DNA of 64,000 nt from UBA9554 sp038205135 (GTDB lineage: Bacteria; Pseudomonadota; Alphaproteobacteria; Rhodobacterales; Rhodobacteraceae): contig JBBRCF010000002.1 in NCBI GenBank assembly GCA_038205135.1, positions 1 to 64,000 on the forward strand. Direction: 5' to 3'. The translations under genes and the position numbers were made by a program. Position 1 is the first letter of the stretch; every line of letters starts with the position of its first letter. The notes under the pieces are model-generated. The model was not told where the DNA came from. It saw only the letters and a program-made list of their open reading frames with translations, and made no database searches. Below are positions 34,562-44,311 of this stretch, one piece after another.

Positions 34562-35902
34562 TCAGGGATGCGCCGCATAGATGTCGGCGATCCGGGCCAC
34601 GGCGGCCTCGGGGGTCATTTCCACGCTTTCGCCCGTGCGGCGCGAGGTCAGTTCCACCATGCCATTCGCCAATCCGCGCGGCCCCACGGTGATGCGCCAT
34701 GGCAGGCCGATCAGGTCCATGGTGGCAAATTTTGCGCCCGCGCGTTCATCGCGGTCATCATACAGACATTCCAGCCCCTTGGCCGCCAGCGCCTTGTAGA
34801 TGCCGTCACAGGCCGCATCGGTACCCGCGTCGCCCTGTTTCAGGTTGACGATGCCCGCCTTGAACGGGGTGACACCTTCGGGCCAGATGATGCCCTTGTC
34901 GTCATGGCTGGCCTCGATGATCGCGCCAAGCAGGCGTGACACGCCGATGCCGTGCGACCCCATTTCCACCGGTACGCGCGACCCGTCGGGTGTGACCACA
35001 TTGGCCCCCATCGCCTCGGAATACTTGGTGCCAAAGTAGAAGATCTGCCCGACCTCAATGGCGCGGCCCTGTTTGCGATGCGCCTCGGGCACCGCGTCGA
35101 ATACGCTCGCGTCATGGGTTTCATCGGTGCGGGCATACAGCGTGGTAAATTCCTGACACACGCCGGCCACCTGCGCGCGGTCGTCATAGTCGATGTCGCG
35201 CGCGCCCAGTTTCAGGCCGGTAACGCGATCATCATAGAACACATCCGACTCGCCGGTCTGCGCCAGCACCAGAAATTCATGCGTATTGTCGCCGCCGATG
35301 GGCCCGGACGCCGCGCGCATCGGAATCGCGGTGAGGCCCATGCGTTCATAGGTCCGCAGATAGCTGACCATGTGGCGGTTATAGGCGTGGATCGCGGCAT
35401 CGCGGTCCAGATCAAAGTTATAGCCGTCCTTCATCAGAAACTCGCGCCCGCGCATGACGCCGAACCGCGGCCGCACTTCATCCCGGAATTTCCACTGGAT
35501 GTGATACAGCGTCAGCGGCAGGTCCTTGTAGGATCCGACATGAGCACGAAAAATGTCGGTGATCATCTCCTCGTTGGTGGGCCCATACAGCATGTCGCGG
35601 TCGTGCCGGTCCTTGATGCGCAGCATTTCCTGCCCGTAATCGTCATAGCGGCCGCTTTCCCGCCACAGATCAGCCGGTTGCAGCGTGGGCATCAACAAGG
35701 GAATGTGCCCGGCCCGCTGTTGTTCCTCATGCACGATCTGTTCGATGCGTTTCAGCACGCGGTAGCCCAGCGGCAACCACGAATAGATCCCCGCCGCCTG
35801 CTGCTTGATCATCCCCGCCCGCAGCATCAGCCGGTGACTGGCGATCTGGGCGTCAGCGGGGTTTTCCTTCAGCACGGGCAGGAAATAGCGGGACATGCGC
35901 AT
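34562..35902 (-). CDS. proS: Prolyl-tRNA synthetase, short alphaproteobacterial type
   Basis: A 446-residue class II synthetase. Motif 1 is in LLMPTLQPADLWRESGR, motif 2 in FRDEVRPRFGVMRGREF and motif 3 in GSHGIGVSRLLGAIIE. The C-terminal anticodon-binding domain is present. The editing insertion of the 570-residue bacterial form is absent, as normal for this lineage. The start MRMSRYFLPV at 35902 matches the family; codons further upstream do not. Confidence 0.96.
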   Translation of the reverse strand: MRMSRYFLPVLKENPADAQIASHRLMLRAGMIKQQAAGIYSWLPLGYRVLKRIEQIVHEEQQRAGHIPLLMPTLQPADLWRESGRYDDYGQEMLRIKDRHDRDMLYGPTNEEMITDIFRAHVGSYKDLPLTLYHIQWKFRDEVRPRFGVMRGREFLMKDGYNFDLDRDAAIHAYNRHMVSYLRTYERMGLTAIPMRAASGPIGGDNTHEFLVLAQTGESDVFYDDRVTGLKLGARDIDYDDRAQVAGVCQEFTTLYARTDETHDASVFDAVPEAHRKQGRAIEVGQIFYFGTKYSEAMGANVVTPDGSRVPVEMGSHGIGVSRLLGAIIEASHDDKGIIWPEGVTPFKAGIVNLKQGDAGTDAACDGIYKALAAKGLECLYDDRDERAGAKFATMDLIGLPWRITVGPRGLANGMVELTSRRTGESVEMTPEAAVARIADIYAAHP

Positions 35903-36066
35903 GGGGTGGCTCCGGATTTGTTCGGTCCCGTCTAGCCGCAAACCGGGGGCACGGGCAAGCCGGGGTGTTTCCGTGACCGGGATTTGCTGCGGTGGCGCGC
36001 GGGCGGCGCTTTGCATCGGGAGGCGCGACTGCCATGATGACACGGTCAGGTAGTGCGGAGTGTGGG

Positions 36067-37790
36067 ATGACGGTCGAGGTGATGGGGTTTGCGGCCGTGA
36101 TGGTGGCGCTGCTGCTGCTGATGGCGGCGCTGTCGGGTTGGGTATCGGACCGGCGCGGCACCTTGCTGCGGCGGTTGCGGGACGATCTGTCGGATGGCGC
36201 GCTGATCCTGCTGGGGCTGCTGGCCTTGGGGTGGCTGGTGCTGTTCATGCTTGTCGGTGCAGCGGCCATCACCGGCACGCTGCAACTGGCCAGCGACCCC
36301 GGCGCGGGCGGGTTGGGGTTCGGCGCGCTGCTGGTCGGCCTGTTGGGCGCACCGTTTCTGGTCTGGGGCACAGTGATCCGCCAGACCACGCTGGATTTCC
36401 AGCGCGAAGGCCATGTGACCGACCGGATTTCTAAGGCGGTGGAACAGCTTGGCGCGGAAAAGACGGTGAAGCTGCGCGGCAAGGATGCCGAGGGCAAGGA
36501 CGTCACCATCGAAGAATCGAAACCCAATATCGAGGTCCGCATCGGCGGCATCCTGTCGCTGGAACGCATCGCACAGGACAGCACGCGCCATGACCGGGGC
36601 CGCGACCATGTGCGCTGCATGGAGATTCTGTGCGCCTATGTGCGCGAGAATGCTCCGGCGAGCGGGGTGAAGCGGAACAATCCGCGCGACATTTGGGAAA
36701 CCGCATTGGAAAGCGCGACGAAAGAACTTGAACCAGATATTCAGGATGCGGCGGAACTGGCATTGCGGGCCGCTGAACTGGCGCAAAACATAGGTGGGAT
36801 CAGCCCGATCAATCTGCGCGCACAGGTTGCCAGATGGCTCACAAAACTGCCCGGCCCGCGCGAAGATATCGCTTTGGCTATGAAAGTGATCGGGCGGCGC
36901 GATGCTGCGCAGCGTCGTGTCGAGGCGCGCTGGGGCAAGGACGCCGCGCCCGATGCCGAATGGGTATTCGATGTTCCCTGCCCGATGATGCCTGATCATG
37001 ACGACGGCACAGCACGGCCAAAGGGGGAACTTGACGCCTATCTGGCGAGGCTAGAGGCGTGGAGGGCGAGGACCTATGGCTATGCGGGCTACCGGCTCGA
37101 CCTGCGCAACATCAACCTGCAAAAGCTCGATCTTCCGGGGAGTGTGGTGAGCGGCGCATTGATGGGGGAAGTGCGATTTGAGGGGGCAAACCTCGCGCAG
37201 GCGCGGATCTCGCGCAGGCGCGGATGGAGGGAGCAGACCTCTGGAAGATTCGGATTGAGGGAGCAACTCTCCGACAGGCGCGGATGGCGGGGGCAAATCT
37301 TTGGCTGGCGCGGATAGAAGGGGCAAACCTAATGCAGGTGCGGATGGAGGGGGCAAACCTCGCGCAGGCGCGGATGGAGGGAGCACACCTTTGGCAGACT
37401 CGGATGGAGTGAGCACACCTTTGGCAGACTCGGATAGAGGGAGCCTACCTTAGTAAGGCGAGGATGGCGGGGGAAAATCTGCGCTGGGTGACCACAGACG
37501 AGTGGACGGACCTAAAAGATGTCCAGTTTGTTGGGGCCGCATTGCAGGACGTCGACCTACACAAGTTGGCGATCACGCAGGATCAAATGGAAGCAGCCTT
37601 TGGCGACGGGTCGATGCAGGGCAATCTGCCCGATAATCTGACCTGGCCCGCACATTGGCCCACAAGGCGATTGCCAGATTACGGGGAAAATGCGTTTGAA
37701 ACCCAACTTGCCCTCTGGCGCAAAGACCCCGCTGCCTACGTCCCGCCCCTACCCCCAACGGCACCCCTCCCCCCCGATCACGCCGGGTAA
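36067..37790 (+). pseudogene. Membrane pentapeptide-repeat protein, frameshifted and nonsense-mutated
   Basis: The N-terminal part (36067-37208) encodes two membrane helices, then a conserved cytoplasmic region (LSLERIAQDSTRHDRGRDHV) and the first A(N/D)LxxAR-type pentapeptide repeats. A 17-bp tandem duplication at 37192-37225 shifts the frame. The original frame continues from 37226 through more repeats to a TGA at 37410-37412 (where GGA is expected), then on to 37790. Removing 17 bp gives exactly 569 codons, so the ancestral product was 568 residues with one internal stop today. The start at 36067 has GGAG upstream. The function of intact relatives is unknown. Confidence 0.85.
37192..37225 (+). 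repeat. 17-bp tandem duplication causing the frameshift
   Basis: CTCGCGCAGGCGCGGAT occurs twice without a gap (37192-37208 and 37209-37225). Being 17 bp it shifts the reading frame; with one copy the pentapeptide pattern runs through without a break. Confidence 0.92.
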
Positions 37791-37893
37791 CACCTGCGCC
37801 AGCCCGCTGAAATCTTCCAGCCTGGCACAATCCCGGCCCCGTAACCCGTACAGCCATCGCATGGTGCCATGGCCTTGATACGGGGAGCCCATT

Positions 37894-38397
37894 ATGAAAA
37901 TCAGATTTGCCCTTGCCGCCCTCGCGCTCAGTGCGACCGCCGCGCAGGCCCAGTCCATCGTTGACATCGCCGCCGGTGACGCCCGCTTTACCACGCTGGT
38001 CGCCGCCGTGACCGCCGCCGGTCTGGCGGAAACCCTGGCCGGCCCCGGCCCGTTCACGGTGTTTGCACCGGTCAACGACGCCTTCGCTGCCCTGCCTGCC
38101 GGCACGGTCGAAACGCTGCTGAAGCCGGAAAACAAGGGCCAGCTGACCGATGTGCTGCTGTATCACGTCGATGACCGCAACCTGACGGCGGCAGCGATCC
38201 CGAACGGGTCGAACTATTTCAAGCCGCTGCTGACCGCACAGCGCCTGTGCATCACCAAAGGCGCCGCCGGCGTGACTATCGCCGACGGCACGGGCACCAT
38301 GGCCAATGTGATCATCGCCGACATCAAGGCCGATAACGGCACGATCCATGTGATCGACAAGGTGCTGCTGCCCGGCGTTCGTCCCGCCTGCCACTGA
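37894..38397 (+). CDS. Exported fasciclin (FAS1) domain protein
   Basis: A 167-residue protein with a signal peptide (IRFALAALALSATAAQAQ) and one FAS1 domain: H1 motif PFTVFAPVNDAFAALPAGTV, the Tyr-His in LLYHVDD, and H2 motif GTIHVIDKVLLP. Two cysteines near residues 118 and 166 could form a disulfide. FAS1 proteins act in adhesion or matrix binding; here it is a single-domain periplasmic or secreted protein. Confidence 0.9.
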   Translation: MKIRFALAALALSATAAQAQSIVDIAAGDARFTTLVAAVTAAGLAETLAGPGPFTVFAPVNDAFAALPAGTVETLLKPENKGQLTDVLLYHVDDRNLTAAAIPNGSNYFKPLLTAQRLCITKGAAGVTIADGTGTMANVIIADIKADNGTIHVIDKVLLPGVRPACH

Positions 38398-38429
38398 TCC
38401 CGCGCACACCGTTACGCGTGTCTGATCAT

Positions 38430-38454
38430 GGCCTTGCCTGTCACGGGCAAGGCC
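38430..38454. terminator. Bidirectional hairpin between fasciclin and LuxR genes
   Basis: A perfect 9-bp stem GGCCTTGCC (38430-38438) / GGCAAGGCC (38446-38454) with a 7-base loop lies between two convergent genes. No clear T-run follows on either strand. Confidence 0.45.
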
Positions 38455-38482
38455 GCACACCATCAGGATTGCCGGGCGTCGT

Positions 38483-39010
38483 TCACGCCACAGGGTCCTG
38501 CAACAGATCCTCGACGAACCATGCGGCGAATTGCGCCCGCCCCGTCACGTCAGCCTTGGCATAGATGCGGGTCAGTTGTGCGCGCACAGTGCCCTGCGCC
38601 GCGCCCCGGATCGCGGCGATCTCGGCCACATCCAGCCCTTTCAATGCCAACATCCCGACATCACATTCGGCGGGCGTCAGGCCCCAGTCGGCGAACTGCC
38701 GGTCGATCACCTGCGCCATCGCGCCCCGCGCCATGTCCAGCGCGCGTTCCTGCGCCTCCATCCGGGCCAGCGTGCGGCGCAATTCCCATGCGGCGAACCC
38801 GATACCCGACACCAGGGCCAGCGCCACGAAGCCTTCCAGCAGCGTATGCGGTGCCAGCGGGGCAGACCGGAAATCGCCCATCGCGTCACCGACAAAAAAC
38901 ACCGCCGCAACCCCCTGGATCACCAGAATGATAGCGAGAGCAGCGGTCTGCCGCCCTGCGCTGGGTTTGTTCGCCGCTCTGGAGGGTATCGATCGTGCCA
39001 TGGCGGTCAC
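38483..39010 (-). CDS. Membrane-anchored LuxR-type HTH protein
   Basis: A 175-residue protein with two hydrophobic segments (LAIILVIQGVAAVFFVGDAM; TLLEGFVALALVSGIGFAAW), then a coiled region and a LuxR-like helix-turn-helix at about residues 105-165 (WGLTPAECDVGMLALKGLDV, AQGTVRAQLTRIYAKADVTG). A DNA-binding domain on a membrane hairpin suggests sensing at the membrane. It starts with GTG overlapping the cytochrome b561 stop by 4 bp, so it is the third gene of that operon. Confidence 0.82.
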   Translation of the reverse strand: MTAMARSIPSRAANKPSAGRQTAALAIILVIQGVAAVFFVGDAMGDFRSAPLAPHTLLEGFVALALVSGIGFAAWELRRTLARMEAQERALDMARGAMAQVIDRQFADWGLTPAECDVGMLALKGLDVAEIAAIRGAAQGTVRAQLTRIYAKADVTGRAQFAAWFVEDLLQDPVA

Positions 39011-39627
39011 TTTCTGCCGAGAATCATCGGTCGCACCAGATTGCGGCCCAACACGCGCCCCTCGATGATGACACCCGCGACATGCAGCAGCGCCAGCACA
39101 AGGATCAGGTTGGCTGCCACTTCATGCACGTCCCCGGGCACCTCTGCCACCCCGTCGTCGTCTTGATCATCGCCGTCGCGGACCAGCACGGACCAATCGC
39201 CTGCGGCCACGGCGGCCTTGTCTTCGGCGACGGTCACCGGGCTGTCACCCCCGGTCATCATCAGACCCGTCACCAGCGTGACCACGATCAGCGCCCATAA
39301 TGCATAGGCCATCATCGCGCCGGCGGGGTTATGCGACGGGTAATCCCCTGTCCGCCCGCGCAACAGGTCCGCCAAATGCGACAGCGTGGCGCGCGGATCG
39401 GGCGGGAAACTGGCAAACCGCGCCCGGCGGGGGCCGACAAACCCCCACAGCACGCGCACCAGCAACAGCCCGGCCAGCGCCCAGCCGACCCAGACATGGA
39501 CCGTGCCGCCGGGTTTCACCAGCAGCCCGTTCACCACGACCCCCAGCGCGACAGCCCAATGCGTGATCCGCACGACCGGGTCCCACGGCGCAGCGGGACG
39601 CGGCATGGCTTTGGTCTGGAGTGCCAT
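39007..39627 (-). CDS. Cytochrome b561 family protein
   Basis: A 206-residue di-heme b-type membrane protein: WDPVVRITHWAVALGVVVNG with the first heme His, GGTVHVWVGWALAGLLLVRV with the second, and DVHEVAANLILVLALLHVAG with two more. An acidic stretch (DGDDQDDDGVAEVPGD) sits in the loop before the last helix. It probably passes electrons across the membrane. It lies between a PepSY-like exported protein and the membrane LuxR protein. Confidence 0.9.
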   Translation of the reverse strand: MALQTKAMPRPAAPWDPVVRITHWAVALGVVVNGLLVKPGGTVHVWVGWALAGLLLVRVLWGFVGPRRARFASFPPDPRATLSHLADLLRGRTGDYPSHNPAGAMMAYALWALIVVTLVTGLMMTGGDSPVTVAEDKAAVAAGDWSVLVRDGDDQDDDGVAEVPGDVHEVAANLILVLALLHVAGVIIEGRVLGRNLVRPMILGRK

Positions 39628-39630
39628 GGC

Positions 39631-39903
39631 TCAATCGTCCACCTTGACCTGGGTCACCACACCCGTCTTGGGGTCGATGTAGATTTCCCACCGCACGTTG
39701 GCAGCATCGATGCATTTGGCCTCGATCTTGCGGTTTTCGGCCTCGAATTCCTGCACGACACATCCGGCCTTTGCCAGCGCGGCGGTGGCGTCGGTCGGGT
39801 TGGTGCCCACCACATCGCCGACTGCGGGCAGGGCGGTGGCGGCCAGGGGCAGCAAGATCAGGGCGGCAGCAAGCCGGAAGGTGGTCATCATGGTGTGTTT
39901 CAT
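39631..39903 (-). CDS. Small exported PepSY-domain protein
   Basis: A 90-residue protein with a signal peptide (FRLAAALILLPLAATALPA) and a PepSY-like domain (VQEFEAENRKIEAKCIDAAN, then WEIYIDPKTGVVTQVKVDD). The two cysteines in the mature part may form a disulfide. The ATG at 39903 follows AAGGAA. It is the first gene of a PepSY / cytochrome b561 / LuxR operon, with a 3-bp gap to b561. PepSY domains commonly accompany membrane b-type cytochromes. Confidence 0.82.
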   Translation of the reverse strand: MKHTMMTTFRLAAALILLPLAATALPAVGDVVGTNPTDATAALAKAGCVVQEFEAENRKIEAKCIDAANVRWEIYIDPKTGVVTQVKVDD

Positions 39904-40117
39904 GGTGTGGTTCCTTGCAACAGGGCCAAGGCGGGATGCCCGGGCCGTGACCGACACCTGAGCCCGCAAAGGCCCCCCGTCGACCCGCCAAGGGCTTATT
40001 GCAGTCGGCGTAAGCGCGTGCTGACGCGGCAAACGGGCGCCACGGTGCGCAATGCAAGTGCGACAAGGGTTGATTTGCCGGGGCAGAGTCGCGACATATC
40101 CCCCAAAGGAGCCTGCC

Positions 40118-41209
40118 ATGGTGTTGCCGGTACGGGATCAGCTACGCTACTGGGGCATCGCGGCGGCGGTGTTTCTGGTGGTACTTTATTTCCTTGGCGA
40201 TGTGATCCTGCCCTTTGTGCTGGGGGGGGCCATCGCCTATCTGCTGGACCCCATCGCCGACCGGCTGCAACGGGCGGGTATGTCGCGCGGGCTGGCGGTG
40301 GGGGTGATCACGGTCCTGGCGGCGTTGATTTTCGTTGTCGTGATCCTGCTGGTGCTGCCCACGCTGATCAATCAGGCGGTGGCGCTGTTCAACACCGCGC
40401 CGCAACTGTTCACCGACCTGCGCGGGTTTCTGACCGCTCAATTCCCCAGCATGATGGATCAGGACAGCGTCGTGGGGCAGTCGCTGGCGACCGTCGGCGA
40501 CACGCTGAAGTCCAAGGGCGGCGAGTTGCTGAACACCGTCCTGTCGTCCGCCGCGTCGCTGATCAACGTGATCGTGCTGATCTTTGTGGTGCCGGTGGTG
40601 GCAGTTTATCTGCTGTATGACTGGGATAATCTGGTGTCTGCCATCGACCGGCTGTTGCCGCGCGACCATGCCCCGGTGATCCGGCAATTGTCGGCCGAAA
40701 TCGACCAGGTGCTGGCGTCATTCATTCGGGGCATGGGCGCCGTAAGCTTGATTCTGGGCAGTTTCTATGCCGTGACCCTGATGGCGTTGGGATTGCAGTT
40801 CGGGCTGGTCATCGGCGCTTTTGCCGGGCTGATCACCTTTATTCCCTATGTCGGGTCGCTGGTGGGGGGCATATTGGCGATCGGGCTGGGGTTGTTCCAG
40901 TTCTGGGGCGATTGGTTGACCGTGGGGCTGATCGCCGCGATTTTCCTGTTCGGCCAGTTCATCGAAGGCAATTTCCTGACCCCGCGCATGGTCGGATCGT
41001 CGGTGGGATTGCACCCGGTCTGGCTGATCTTTTCGCTCGCGGTCTTTGGCGCGCTGTTCGGGTTCGTGGGTCTGTTGGTGGCGGTGCCGGTGGCGGCGGC
41101 CATCGGGGTGGTCCTGCGCTATGTGATCGGGCGCTACACCGAAAGCCGGCTGTATCGCGGTCTGGACGCCGTGCCGGACGTGGATACCCCGGAGGACGGG
41201 GCTGCGTGA
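40118..41209 (+). CDS. AI-2E/PerM-family membrane permease
   Basis: A 363-residue protein with about seven to eight helices. Conserved parts are GDVILPFVLGGAIAYLLDP, FVVPVVAVYLLYDWD and FGLVIGAFAGLITFIPYVGS, followed by GNFLTPRMVGSSVGLHPVWL. In the family the substrates range from autoinducer-2 to ions; none can be assigned. AAAGGAG precedes the ATG. hdaA begins in a GTGA overlap with its stop, an order (perM-hdaA) common in alphaproteobacteria. Confidence 0.9.
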   Translation: MVLPVRDQLRYWGIAAAVFLVVLYFLGDVILPFVLGGAIAYLLDPIADRLQRAGMSRGLAVGVITVLAALIFVVVILLVLPTLINQAVALFNTAPQLFTDLRGFLTAQFPSMMDQDSVVGQSLATVGDTLKSKGGELLNTVLSSAASLINVIVLIFVVPVVAVYLLYDWDNLVSAIDRLLPRDHAPVIRQLSAEIDQVLASFIRGMGAVSLILGSFYAVTLMALGLQFGLVIGAFAGLITFIPYVGSLVGGILAIGLGLFQFWGDWLTVGLIAAIFLFGQFIEGNFLTPRMVGSSVGLHPVWLIFSLAVFGALFGFVGLLVAVPVAAAIGVVLRYVIGRYTESRLYRGLDAVPDVDTPEDGAA

Positions 41210-41928
41210 GCCGGCAACTGAGCTTTGAGTTGCCCGCGCGCGTTGCGCTGGGACGCGCGGATTTCATGGTGGCCCCGTCGAACGCGCTGGCGCTGGCGAT
41301 GATTGACGACTGGCGCGACTGGCCGCAGGGCAAGCTGATCTTGACCGGCCCCGCCGGCGCGGGCAAGACCCATCTGGCGCATGTCTGGGCTGCAATGACC
41401 GGGGCGCGGATCGTGGCAGGGGCCGACCTTGCGGAGGCCGACATCGCCCCGCTGGCGGCGACGCCGGTGGTGATCGAGGATGCCGAGGCCGTCGCGGGCC
41501 AGCCCGAGGCCGAAACCGCCCTGTTCCACCTGCACAACCTGCTGCGCGCCGAAGGCCACGCCCTGCTGCTGACCGCCACCTGCCCGCCGGGGCAATGGGG
41601 CGTGCGGCTGCCCGATCTTGACTCGCGGCTTTTGGCGGCGGCGCTGGCGCATCTGGCCCCGCCCGACGATGCGCTGCTGGCGGCAGTGCTGGTCAAACTG
41701 TTCGCGGACCGTCAGGTGACACCGGCCCCCGACCTGATCCCGTGGATGGTCACCCATATGGACCGGTCGCTGGCCGAGGCGCGCCGACTGGTCGATCTGC
41801 TGGACCGTGCCGCACTGGATGCCCGCCGGCCGGTGAACCGCACGCTGGCCAAGCACGTGCTGGACAAGGAAATGCTGGCCAAGGACATGCTGGCACAGAC
41901 CCGGCAGGCGCGGCTGAACCTTGACTGA
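41206..41928 (+). CDS. hdaA: HdaA, DnaA-related regulator of replication initiation
   Basis: A 240-residue AAA+ protein related to the middle of DnaA. QLSFELPARVALGRADFMVA is the typical HdaA start, GPAGAGKTHLAHVW is Walker A, and VVIEDAE is in the Walker B position. The C-terminal lid contains PDLIPWMVTHMDRSLAEARR. HdaA with the beta clamp promotes DnaA-ATP hydrolysis after initiation. It starts with GTG in overlap with the permease stop. Near the end are short repeats (KEMLAKDML). Confidence 0.9.
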   Translation: MSRQLSFELPARVALGRADFMVAPSNALALAMIDDWRDWPQGKLILTGPAGAGKTHLAHVWAAMTGARIVAGADLAEADIAPLAATPVVIEDAEAVAGQPEAETALFHLHNLLRAEGHALLLTATCPPGQWGVRLPDLDSRLLAAALAHLAPPDDALLAAVLVKLFADRQVTPAPDLIPWMVTHMDRSLAEARRLVDLLDRAALDARRPVNRTLAKHVLDKEMLAKDMLAQTRQARLNLD

Positions 41929-41944
41929 CCTGCGCTGATCCGCG

Positions 41945-42011
41945 CCAAACCCCTGACCAAACCCCTGACCAAATCCGCTTGGCGCACCCGACTGGCCGCA
42001 CCCGACTGGAC
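41945..42011. repeat. Two short tandem arrays upstream of ppk
   Basis: CCAAACCCCTGA repeats (41945-41976, 12-bp period, about 2.5 units), then GCACCCGACTGGCC (41984) and GCACCCGACTGGAC (41998), a 14-bp direct repeat. They lie in the 170-bp hdaA-ppk gap. Confidence 0.75.
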
Positions 42012-42098
42012 AAATCGCGGCATAACCACCACGAATTGCCACGAACCCGTTACAACCAGCCTGCTACAGCGGGAAAACCGCCCAAAGGGTCCTGCATC

Positions 42099-44273
42099 AT
42101 GACACAAGCCGATTTCCTGCATTCCGATTTTGCCGACGCAGTGGACATGCCCGATCTGGACGTGACCGGCCCGGGCCGGTTCTACAACCGCGAAATGAGC
42201 TGGCTTGGCTTTAACTGGCGTGTGCTGGAAGAGGCGGAAAACCCCCGCGTGCCGTTGCTGGAACGGGTGAGGTTCCTGTCGATCTCGGCCAACAACCTCG
42301 ACGAATTCTATACCGTCCGCGTCGCGGGTCTGCGCGAACTGGCCCGCGCCGGCAACACGACACCCGGCGATGACGGTCTGTCGCCCGCCGAACAGCTGGT
42401 GCTGATCAACGACGACGCCCGCAGTCTGATGCAGGCGCAACAACGCATCTTCATCGACCTGAAACGCCACCTGGCCGATGAACGCATCGACATTCTGGAC
42501 CGTCACACCGTCACCGACGAGGACCGCGCCTTCCTGTCCGAAGCGTTCCTGAACCGGGTGTTCCCGGTCCTGTCGCCCTTGGCCGTGGACCCGGCGCACC
42601 CCTTTCCGTTCATTCCCAACACCGGGTTCTGTCTGGCGCTGCAACTGGAACGCCGCCGCGACCGGCGCGGATTGCGGGCGCTGCTGCCAATCCCGGCACA
42701 GGTCGCGCGGTTCATCGCCCTGCCCGCCCCCGCCGGCCAGCACCGGTTCTTGCCGCTGGAAGAACTGCTGCTGAAACATCTGGACAAGCTGTTCCCCGGC
42801 TATGACCTGAAAGGCCATTGCGCGTTCCGGGTGCTGCGCGACAGCGATCTGGAAGTCGAGGAAGAGGCCGAGGATCTGGTGCGCGAATTCGAAACCGCGC
42901 TGAAACGCCGCCGTCGCGGCGAGGTGATCCGCATGAAGATCTCGGCCCACGCTCCCGAGGATCTGCGCGCCACGATCATGCGCGAATTGAACGTCACGCC
43001 GGACGAGGTCGTTTCGGTCGATGGCCTGATCGGCATGGCCGACCTGAAGGAACTGGTGATCGACGCGCGGCCCGACCTGTTGTGGACGCCCTACGTGCCA
43101 CGCGTGCCGGAACGGGTGACCGACCATGACGGCGACATGTTCGCCGCGATCCGGCAAAAGGACATGCTGCTGCATCATCCTTATGAAACCTTCGACATGG
43201 TGATCCGGTTTCTGGCGCAGGCCGCGAATGACCCCGATGTGGTGGCGATCAAGCAGACGCTGTACCGCACGTCGAAAAATTCGCCGATCGTGGATGCGCT
43301 GTGCGATGCCGCCGAGGATGGCAAATCGGTGACCGCGCTGGTGGAACTGAAGGCCCGGTTCGACGAGGCCGCCAACATCCGCCAGTCGCGCCGGCTGGAA
43401 CGTGCGGGCGCGCATGTGGTGTACGGGTTCATGGACCTGAAAACCCATGCCAAGATTTCGACCGTGGTCCGCCGCGAAGGCGATCATCTGGTGACCTATA
43501 CCCATTTCGGCACCGGCAACTATCACCCGATCACCGCGCGCATCTATACCGACGTGTCGCTGTTCACCTGTGATGCCCGGCTGGGCCGCGATGCCACCAA
43601 GGTGTTCAATTTCCTGTCGGGCTATGCGCAACCCGAAGGGCTGGAAAACCTCGCGATCTCGCCGATTTCGCTGAAACCGCGCCTTCTGGAGATGATCGTC
43701 AAGGAAATCGATCACGCCAAGGCCGGCAAACCCGCCGAAATCTGGGCCAAGATGAACAGCCTGATCGACCCCGAGGTGATCGACGCGCTGTATGCCGCGT
43801 CCCAAGGCGGGGTCAAGATCAGCCTGGTGATCCGGGGCATCTGCGGATTGCGCCCGGGCGTCAAAGGCCTGTCCGAAAATATCCGCGTCAAATCCATCGT
43901 CGGGCGGTTTCTGGAACATTCCCGCATCGTGTGTTTCGGCAACGGCCACGGCCTGTCCACCAAACAGGCGCGGGTCTATATCAGTTCTGCCGACTGGATG
44001 GGCCGCAACCTGAACCGCCGGGTCGAAACACTGGTGGAAATCGAAAACCCCACCGGCAAGGCGCAGATCGTCAGCCAGATCATGGCGGCGAATCTGGCCG
44101 ATACCGCACAAAGCTGGGTCATGAGCGGTGACGGCACGTTTGCCCGAGCGCGGCCGCCCGAAGGGGCCTTTGCGTTTTCGGCGCACCGGTTCTTCATGGA
44201 AAATCCGTCGCTGTCCGGACGGGGTTCCGCCGGCGCCGGTGACGTTCCGAAATTGACCCACACCGACGATTGA
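42099..44273 (+). CDS. ppk1: Polyphosphate kinase 1
   Basis: A 724-residue enzyme that makes polyphosphate from ATP reversibly. The N domain starts FYNREMSWLGFNWRVLEEA. The head domain ends near residue 320, and the catalytic C domains show HHPYETFDMVIRFLAQAA and YGFMDLKTHAKISTVVR, where the His is the phospho-acceptor, plus THFGTGNYHP and SSADWMGRNLNRRVE. It is adjacent to ppx, which breaks polyphosphate down. Confidence 0.96.
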   Translation: MTQADFLHSDFADAVDMPDLDVTGPGRFYNREMSWLGFNWRVLEEAENPRVPLLERVRFLSISANNLDEFYTVRVAGLRELARAGNTTPGDDGLSPAEQLVLINDDARSLMQAQQRIFIDLKRHLADERIDILDRHTVTDEDRAFLSEAFLNRVFPVLSPLAVDPAHPFPFIPNTGFCLALQLERRRDRRGLRALLPIPAQVARFIALPAPAGQHRFLPLEELLLKHLDKLFPGYDLKGHCAFRVLRDSDLEVEEEAEDLVREFETALKRRRRGEVIRMKISAHAPEDLRATIMRELNVTPDEVVSVDGLIGMADLKELVIDARPDLLWTPYVPRVPERVTDHDGDMFAAIRQKDMLLHHPYETFDMVIRFLAQAANDPDVVAIKQTLYRTSKNSPIVDALCDAAEDGKSVTALVELKARFDEAANIRQSRRLERAGAHVVYGFMDLKTHAKISTVVRREGDHLVTYTHFGTGNYHPITARIYTDVSLFTCDARLGRDATKVFNFLSGYAQPEGLENLAISPISLKPRLLEMIVKEIDHAKAGKPAEIWAKMNSLIDPEVIDALYAASQGGVKISLVIRGICGLRPGVKGLSENIRVKSIVGRFLEHSRIVCFGNGHGLSTKQARVYISSADWMGRNLNRRVETLVEIENPTGKAQIVSQIMAANLADTAQSWVMSGDGTFARARPPEGAFAFSAHRFFMENPSLSGRGSAGAGDVPKLTHTDD

Positions 44274-44311
44274 CGCATACCCACGCGTGGGGACCACGCG
44301 ACAGACCGGGG

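Noticed and set aside
41712..44297. An open frame of over 850 codons antisense to ppk, and similar very long antisense frames over parE, valS, the mutase and pccA
   Set aside because: In GC-rich genes the opposite strand often lacks stops. These frames have no ribosome sites, no recognisable domains and mirror the codon pattern of the real gene.
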